Of a stretch of DNA of 10,539 bases, positions 6,853 to 10,539 are shown in pieces (position 1 is the first letter of the stretch; each line of letters starts with the position of its first letter). Source of the DNA: Clostridiales bacterium. GTDB taxonomy: Bacteria > Bacillota > Clostridia > Peptostreptococcales > Anaerovoracaceae. Location of the stretch: positions 1-10,539 of the forward strand of contig JAAYHT010000193.1 of NCBI GenBank assembly GCA_012735285.1. The letters are read 5' to 3'. The notes beneath the pieces were generated by a model, which saw nothing but the letters and a program-made list of their open reading frames with translations, was not told where the DNA came from and did not search any database. A program made the translations under genes and the position numbers.

Positions 6853-8619
6853 GCAAAAGTATTTAAGAGAACTAATATGTGTGGAGAGTTGAATATATCT
6901 CACATAGGCAATACAGTTGTATTAAATGGTTGGATACAGAGAAAGAGAAACCTAGGAGGGTTGATATTCTGCGATTTGCGAGATAAAACCGGAATTGTTC
7001 AGATAGTATTTAACCAGGATGTTCCACAAAAACTGTTCGAAATGGCCGACAGATTAAAGAGCGAGTATGTTGTCGGCATCAAAGGCCAGGTAAAAGAAAG
7101 GGAATCAAAGAACCAACAGCTTGCTACTGGGGAAATAGAGATATTTGTTGAAGATTTAGTAATTTATTCTGAATCAGAAACACCTCCAATCTATATAAAA
7201 GATGATGACGATGTGTCTGAGAATTTAAGGTTGAAGTATAGATACCTAGACCTTAGGAAAAATAGAATGCAGAAAAATCTAATATTCCGCCACAATATGA
7301 TGAAAATCACACGTGAATTCTTTGATAAAGAGGGATTTACAGAGATAGAAACTCCTATGCTAATTAAACCTACTCCTGAAGGCGCAAGGGACTATCTTGT
7401 ACCAAGCAGGGTAAATCAAGGAAAGTTTTATGCTCTTCCTCAATCGCCTCAGATGTTTAAACAGATATTGATGGTTTCTGGGGTTGATAGGTATTTTCAG
7501 ATTGTAAAATGTTTTAGAGACGAAGATTTACGTGCCGACAGACAACCAGAATTCACTCTAATTGATTTAGAAATGTCATTTGTTGATATAGATGATGTAT
7601 TGGAAATACAAGAAAGATATTTAAAGCATCTCTTTAAAGAGCTGATGAATATTGATATCGAGCTGCCATTGCCTAGGTTGAGCTATGATGAGGCAATGGA
7701 ACGCTACGGAACGGACAAACCTGACACCAGATTCGGATTTGAATTACAGTCCATTAACGAAATTGTTAAGGATTGTGGTTTTAAAGTCTTTACGGGTGCA
7801 ATTGAATCAGGTGGGGATGTACGTGGAATTAATATAAACGGCTATAATGATCGCTTCAGCCGAAAAGATTTAGACAGGCTGCAAGAAGAGATAAAGGTAT
7901 ATGGAGCAAAAGGCTTAGCATGGATGAGAGTAGAAGAAAATGAAATCAAATCATCCTTTAGTAAAATTATAGATGAAGAGACTTTAAACAAAATTGCTAA
8001 GGCCTTTAATGCTAAAGCAAATGATTTAATTTTAATAGTTGCGGGTCCTAAAAAGATTGTTTTCGATAGTCTCGGCTTCTTAAGACGCGAGATAGCACAG
8101 AGATTAGGTCTTATAGATAATACTAAGTACAATTTTTTATGGGTTTTAGATTTTCCGCTTTTTGAGTATGATGAAGAAGAGGGCAAGTACAATTCGATGC
8201 ATCATCCCTTCACATCTCCAAAGGATGAAGACATTGATTTACTTGATACTGATCCTTTAATGGTCAGGGCTAAGGCTTATGATATTGTTTTAAACGGGGT
8301 AGAACTTGGTGGAGGAAGTATAAGAATTCATGATAAAGACCTACAGAAAAAAATATTCAGTATTCTAGGACTGTCTGATGAGGAGATAGAAAGTAAATTT
8401 GGATTCTTGTTAGAAGCTTTTAAATATGGCACTCCACCACATGGAGGACTAGCTTATGGTTTAGACAGAATGGCAATGATTCTATGCAATGAAAAGAGCA
8501 TAAGGGAAGTTATTGCATTTCCTAAAAACCAGGCAGCAATGTGCATGATGAGCGGGGCACCGTCGGAGGCCTCAGAGGAACTGTTGGAGGAATTGAAAAT
8601 CACTACAATTAAAGGATAA
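6850..8619 (+). CDS. aspS: Aspartyl-tRNA synthetase, bacterial type
   Basis: Class IIb aminoacyl-tRNA synthetase that charges tRNA-Asp with aspartate using ATP. At 589 residues it has the full bacterial-type length. An N-terminal OB-fold anticodon-binding domain (about 1-105, with GWIQRKRNLGGLIF and DLRDKTGIVQIVF) is followed by the catalytic core. The core shows class II motif 1 around GFTEIETPM (162-170), the aspartate-binding loop QSPQ (198-201), motif 2 FRDEDLRADRQPEFTLID (222-239) and motif 3 with GGLAYGLDRMAMIL (532-545, Arg540). A GAD insertion domain, the bacterial-type hallmark, lies at about 295-410. GGGSIR (487-492) is also present. The RNLGG loop carries Leu at the position where many non-discriminating AspRSs have His. 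That hints at tRNA-Asp specificity but is not proof, since Leu-type enzymes of some bacilli still charge tRNA-Asn. The GTG start follows a strong ribosome binding site. The gene usually found just upstream, hisS, is absent. Confidence 0.98.
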   Translation: MAKVFKRTNMCGELNISHIGNTVVLNGWIQRKRNLGGLIFCDLRDKTGIVQIVFNQDVPQKLFEMADRLKSEYVVGIKGQVKERESKNQQLATGEIEIFVEDLVIYSESETPPIYIKDDDDVSENLRLKYRYLDLRKNRMQKNLIFRHNMMKITREFFDKEGFTEIETPMLIKPTPEGARDYLVPSRVNQGKFYALPQSPQMFKQILMVSGVDRYFQIVKCFRDEDLRADRQPEFTLIDLEMSFVDIDDVLEIQERYLKHLFKELMNIDIELPLPRLSYDEAMERYGTDKPDTRFGFELQSINEIVKDCGFKVFTGAIESGGDVRGININGYNDRFSRKDLDRLQEEIKVYGAKGLAWMRVEENEIKSSFSKIIDEETLNKIAKAFNAKANDLILIVAGPKKIVFDSLGFLRREIAQRLGLIDNTKYNFLWVLDFPLFEYDEEEGKYNSMHHPFTSPKDEDIDLLDTDPLMVRAKAYDIVLNGVELGGGSIRIHDKDLQKKIFSILGLSDEEIESKFGFLLEAFKYGTPPHGGLAYGLDRMAMILCNEKSIREVIAFPKNQAAMCMMSGAPSEASEELLEELKITTIKG

Positions 8620-8622
8620 GAT

Positions 8623-9228
8623 ATGAAAAAGATTGGTATAATAGGCGGTACTTTTGACCCTATTCACTACGGCCATTTATTATTGGCGGAGCAAGCCAGA
8701 GATATTTTGGATTTGCAACAGGTAGTTTTTATACCTGCTAGAACTTCGCCCTTTAAAAAGGATATGGAAGCGGCTGCCGGAGAAGATAGATATCAGATGG
8801 TTTTGGCTGCAACAGCAGGTAATAATAAGTTTAGAGTTTCAAAAATTGAGCTTGAAGGTCCTGAAATTTCATATACTTACTATACGCTTTTGGCTTGCGA
8901 AAAAGAATTAGGTGATGATTCAGAGCTTTATTTTATTTGCGGAACAGACTCATTTTTATCTATTGAAAAATGGATTGAGGCTGATAAAATTTTAAAAAAA
9001 TTTCCTTTAATAGTAGGCTCAAGACCTGGATACAAGCAGGCGGAAGTCGATAATTTAATTAAACACTTAACTAAGTGTTATGGTACAAGGGTATATAAAA
9101 TTGATATGCCTAAAGTAGACATATCCTCAACAGATATAAAAAATCGTATCCGTGAAGGTAGGAGTATAAAATATTTAGTTCCTGAAACTGTTGAGAAGTA
9201 TATCTACGAAAACAGATTATATCAATGA
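8623..9228 (+). CDS. nadD: Nicotinate-nucleotide adenylyltransferase
   Basis: NadD transfers AMP from ATP to nicotinate mononucleotide, giving deamido-NAD, the step before NAD synthetase in NAD synthesis. The 201-residue nucleotidyltransferase carries GGTFDPIHYGH (8-18), the family's GxFDPxHxGH ATP-binding motif, and ISSTDIKNRI (168-177), the matching ISSTxIR-type motif. CGTDSF (106-111) is in the place of the usual GxDS element. One departure is visible: the segment after the second strand reads FIPARTSPFKKD (36-47), where most family members have PPHK, so the usual His is Phe. The ATG at 8623 is 3 bases after aspS and uses AAAGGA (8611-8616) inside the aspS end. In relatives nadD usually follows obgE and yhbY; here it directly follows aspS. 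A palindrome-like repeat lies at 9062-9079. Confidence 0.95.
   Translation: MKKIGIIGGTFDPIHYGHLLLAEQARDILDLQQVVFIPARTSPFKKDMEAAAGEDRYQMVLAATAGNNKFRVSKIELEGPEISYTYYTLLACEKELGDDSELYFICGTDSFLSIEKWIEADKILKKFPLIVGSRPGYKQAEVDNLIKHLTKCYGTRVYKIDMPKVDISSTDIKNRIREGRSIKYLVPETVEKYIYENRLYQ
9062..9079. repeat. 18-base near-palindrome inside nadD
   Basis: AACACTTA (9062-9069) and TAAGTGTT (9072-9079) are exact reverse complements around AC. The spacer is too short for all eight pairs in RNA but allows a six-pair hairpin with a four-base loop. It could also be a dyad protein site about 150 bases upstream of the yqeK promoter. It lies in coding sequence and may be chance. Confidence 0.35.
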
Positions 9229-9229
9229 C

Positions 9230-9258
9230 TTGTTTGTACTAAATATTGATGATATAAT
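9230..9258 (+). promoter_or_regulatory. Predicted sigma-A extended -10 promoter in front of yqeK
   Basis: The -10 box TATAAT (9253-9258) matches consensus exactly and is preceded by TG one base away (9250-9251), forming the extended -10 TGaTATAAT. A weaker -35, TTGTTT (9230-9235), sits at the ideal 17-base spacing. By the usual distance, transcription would begin near 9265 (within a few bases), at or just after the yqeK ATG at 9262 and just before the second in-frame ATG at 9268. It fills the only gap in the window wide enough for a promoter. It would drive yqeK as a leaderless message, or mainly rsfS and leuS downstream, separately from the upstream operon. Assigned from sequence only. Confidence 0.7.
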
Positions 9259-9261
9259 ACT

Positions 9262-9852
9262 ATGATTATGGCGGATACAGTAAAAGATTTACTCATTGAA
9301 TATATTGAACGGGAACTATCTGAAAGTCGAAAACAACATACTTATGGAGTAGTATCCGAGGCTAAAGCATTAGCTAAGCATTATGGGGCTGATTGCAAAA
9401 AAGCTGAGCTTGCTGCATTGAGCCATGATATAGTACGGGATAAACCTCAAGAAGTACTAGATGATTACGTGAAGAAATTCAATCTTGATACTTCTTATAT
9501 CGGTAACAGTAATTTGTCTCATGCTAAAATAGCGGCTGAGATAATAAAAAGGGATTTCGGCATTGTTGATACCGATATAATTAACGCGGTTAGTTATCAC
9601 ACGACTGGGCGACCCGGTATGTCGCTCTTAGAAAAAATTATTTTTATCGCAGATGCAATTGAACCGGGAAGAACTTATCCAGGGGTTGATGAGCTGCGAA
9701 ATATTGCTTATGAGAATTTAAATAAGGCCTGTATTAAAGCACTAGAAAATAATATAAATTATGTTAATAGCCATGGGTCGTACGTGGATCGGGACAGCAT
9801 ACTTGCAAAGTATGATTTGATGGCAGAAGAAAGGAGATTAAATGAACAATAA
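9262..9852 (+). CDS. yqeK: YqeK-type HD-domain bis(5'-nucleosyl)-tetraphosphatase (symmetrical)
   Basis: HD-superfamily phosphohydrolase of 196 residues. Members of the YqeK family split diadenosine tetraphosphate (Ap4A) symmetrically into two ADP, taking the place of ApaH in Gram-positive bacteria. Metal ligands are all visible: His26 in HTYGV, His55-Asp56 in ALSHD, His87 in LSHA, His113 in YHTTGRPGM and Asp131 in FIADAIEPGR. The chosen ATG (9262) and the in-frame ATG at 9268 both place the first His about as far from the N-terminus as in Bacillus YqeK; no other start fits. Unlike its neighbours it has no clear Shine-Dalgarno sequence, and a strong promoter ends four bases before the ATG, so the start may be the 9268 ATG on a leaderless message. 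Its end overlaps rsfS by 11 bases. The LCP/LytR-family gene often found between yqeK and rsfS is absent. Confidence 0.92.
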   Translation: MIMADTVKDLLIEYIERELSESRKQHTYGVVSEAKALAKHYGADCKKAELAALSHDIVRDKPQEVLDDYVKKFNLDTSYIGNSNLSHAKIAAEIIKRDFGIVDTDIINAVSYHTTGRPGMSLLEKIIFIADAIEPGRTYPGVDELRNIAYENLNKACIKALENNINYVNSHGSYVDRDSILAKYDLMAEERRLNEQ

Positions 9853-10195
9853 AGAAATCGCCTTAAAGATTGCAAAAGTATTGGATGATAAGAAAGCAAT
9901 TGATGTTGTGGTGATTGACATTTCAGAAAAATCGTCTTTTGCGGACTATTTAATAGTTTGCTCAGGTAAGACAAATATTCAAACCGGTACCTTAACAACG
10001 GAGGTAATAAAAAAGATGGCAGAAGACGGTGTGGAGCCGCGAAACGTGGAGGGGAAAAAAGAATCTGGATGGATACTGTTGGACTACGGAGATATCATAG
10101 TAAATATTTTCACTGAAGAAGAAAGAGCTAGATATAATATTGAAAAGATATGGTCTGATTGCAAAATTTTAGATTTAGATATAGAAACTAAATAA
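9842..10195 (+). CDS. rsfS: Ribosomal silencing factor RsfS
   Basis: RsfS (formerly YbeB/Iojap) binds ribosomal protein L14 on the 50S subunit and blocks joining to the 30S, slowing translation when nutrients fall. The 117-residue protein is the usual size and a single domain. It shows SSFADYLIVCSGKTNIQ (31-47), GVEPRNVEGKKESGWILLDYGD (65-86, the family's central block) and VNIFTEEERARYNIEKIW (88-105). The ATG at 9842 has AAGGAG (9831-9836) at 5-base spacing inside yqeK and overlaps the yqeK end by 11 bases, so the two are coupled. The yqeK-rsfS-leuS order is conserved in Firmicutes. The promoter before yqeK may let rsfS be expressed apart from the upstream genes, which would suit a starvation factor; that is inference. 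Confidence 0.95.
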   Translation: MNNKEIALKIAKVLDDKKAIDVVVIDISEKSSFADYLIVCSGKTNIQTGTLTTEVIKKMAEDGVEPRNVEGKKESGWILLDYGDIIVNIFTEEERARYNIEKIWSDCKILDLDIETK

Positions 10196-10219
10196 GACTG
10201 GCTACGGAGGAAATAATTT

Positions 10220-10539
10220 ATGCAAGCGAAATATGATTTTAAAGCAATTGAAAAGAAATGGCAAAACTACTGGGAAGAAAATAAGATCTTTAAAACTGAT
10301 ATTGACTCAGAAAAGGAAAAGTATTATTTACTTGAAATGTTTCCCTATCCTTCAGGGAAACTTCATATGGGACATGTTAGAAACTATTCCATAGGAGATG
10401 TAATTGCAAGATATTATACCATGAGAGGCAAGAATGTACTACATCCCATGGGTTGGGATTCCTTTGGACTACCTGCTGAAAATGCGGCCATAAAAAACAA
10501 TATACATCCTAACAAATGGACCTGGGATAACATCAGTGA
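10220..10539 (+). CDS. leuS: Leucyl-tRNA synthetase (3' partial)
   Basis: Class Ia aminoacyl-tRNA synthetase that attaches leucine to tRNA-Leu. Only the first 106 codons are in the window; the reading frame is open to the last base. The start MQAKYDFKAIEKKWQNYW, the segment LLEMFPYPSGKLHMGHVRNY with the class I HIGH-type motif (HMGH), and MGWDSFGLPAENAAI are bacterial LeuRS signatures. The ATG at 10220 follows GGAGG (10206-10210) at 9-base spacing, 24 bases after rsfS. There is no room for a T-box leader, which leuS has in many Firmicutes. Confidence 0.97.
   Translation, partial: MQAKYDFKAIEKKWQNYWEENKIFKTDIDSEKEKYYLLEMFPYPSGKLHMGHVRNYSIGDVIARYYTMRGKNVLHPMGWDSFGLPAENAAIKNNIHPNKWTWDNIS

Noticed and set aside
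7842..8192. Antisense open frame of 116 codons opposite aspS
   Set aside because: It mirrors the aspS reading frame and has the Ser/Lys/Leu-rich makeup of a shadow frame.
10159..10185. Possible promoter for leuS inside rsfS (TTGCAA and TATAGA)
   Set aside because: Spacing is only 15 bases and both boxes are imperfect; A/T-rich coding DNA gives such matches often.
10537..10539. TGA at the window end as the leuS stop
   Set aside because: It is out of frame; the leuS codons here are AGT followed by an incomplete GA.
1..10539. CRISPR arrays, insertion sequences, tRNA or rRNA genes, toxin-antitoxin or defence genes
   Set aside because: The window is covered almost completely by recognisable housekeeping genes, and no direct repeats, transposase motifs or RNA genes were seen.

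Overview
The window is a stretch of A/T-rich chromosomal DNA from a low-GC Gram-positive bacterium, most likely a member of the Clostridia or a close relative. Three things point there: strong AAGGAG/GGAGG-type ribosome binding sites, use of GTG and TTG starts, and the gene order rel - dtd - MBL hydrolase - hemZ - aspS, which is typical of that group. I cannot name genus or species from the sequence. All ten genes lie on the + strand and are packed end to end. Junctions are overlaps or gaps of at most 33 bases, so there is no non-coding stretch over 300 bases, no rRNA or tRNA, no mobile element and no CRISPR array.

Layout. From 1 to 2184 is a fused SecD-SecF protein-export subunit whose true start lies before the window. 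From 2198 to 4381 is a full-length bifunctional Rel (p)ppGpp synthetase/hydrolase. From 4391 to 6850 come D-aminoacyl-tRNA deacylase (dtd), a glyoxalase II-like metallo-beta-lactamase-fold hydrolase, and a HemZ-type radical SAM protein. From 6850 to 8619 is aspartyl-tRNA synthetase. From 8623 to 10195 are nadD (NAD synthesis), yqeK (HD-domain Ap4A hydrolase) and rsfS (ribosome silencing factor). The window ends 320 bases into leuS (leucyl-tRNA synthetase).

The layout looks like two conserved Firmicutes clusters joined directly: secDF-rel-dtd-MBL-hemZ-(hisS)-aspS and (obgE-yhbY)-nadD-yqeK-(LCP gene)-rsfS-leuS. The genes in parentheses, common in relatives, are absent here. The combined theme is translation and its stress control: two tRNA synthetases, a D-amino-acid proofreading enzyme, a (p)ppGpp enzyme, an Ap4A hydrolase and a ribosome silencer, alongside NAD synthesis and protein export.

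The one clear regulatory signal is in the 33-base nadD-yqeK gap, the widest in the window. It has a perfect extended -10 promoter (TGaTATAAT) with a TTG-type -35 at 17-base spacing. It sits so close to yqeK that transcription should start at or inside the start-codon region, and yqeK has no recognisable ribosome binding site. This suggests a leaderless yqeK message, or a promoter mainly serving rsfS-leuS. Two long perfect inverted repeats lie inside dtd and hemZ. I did not find a novel defence, mobile or biosynthetic system; this is a housekeeping region.
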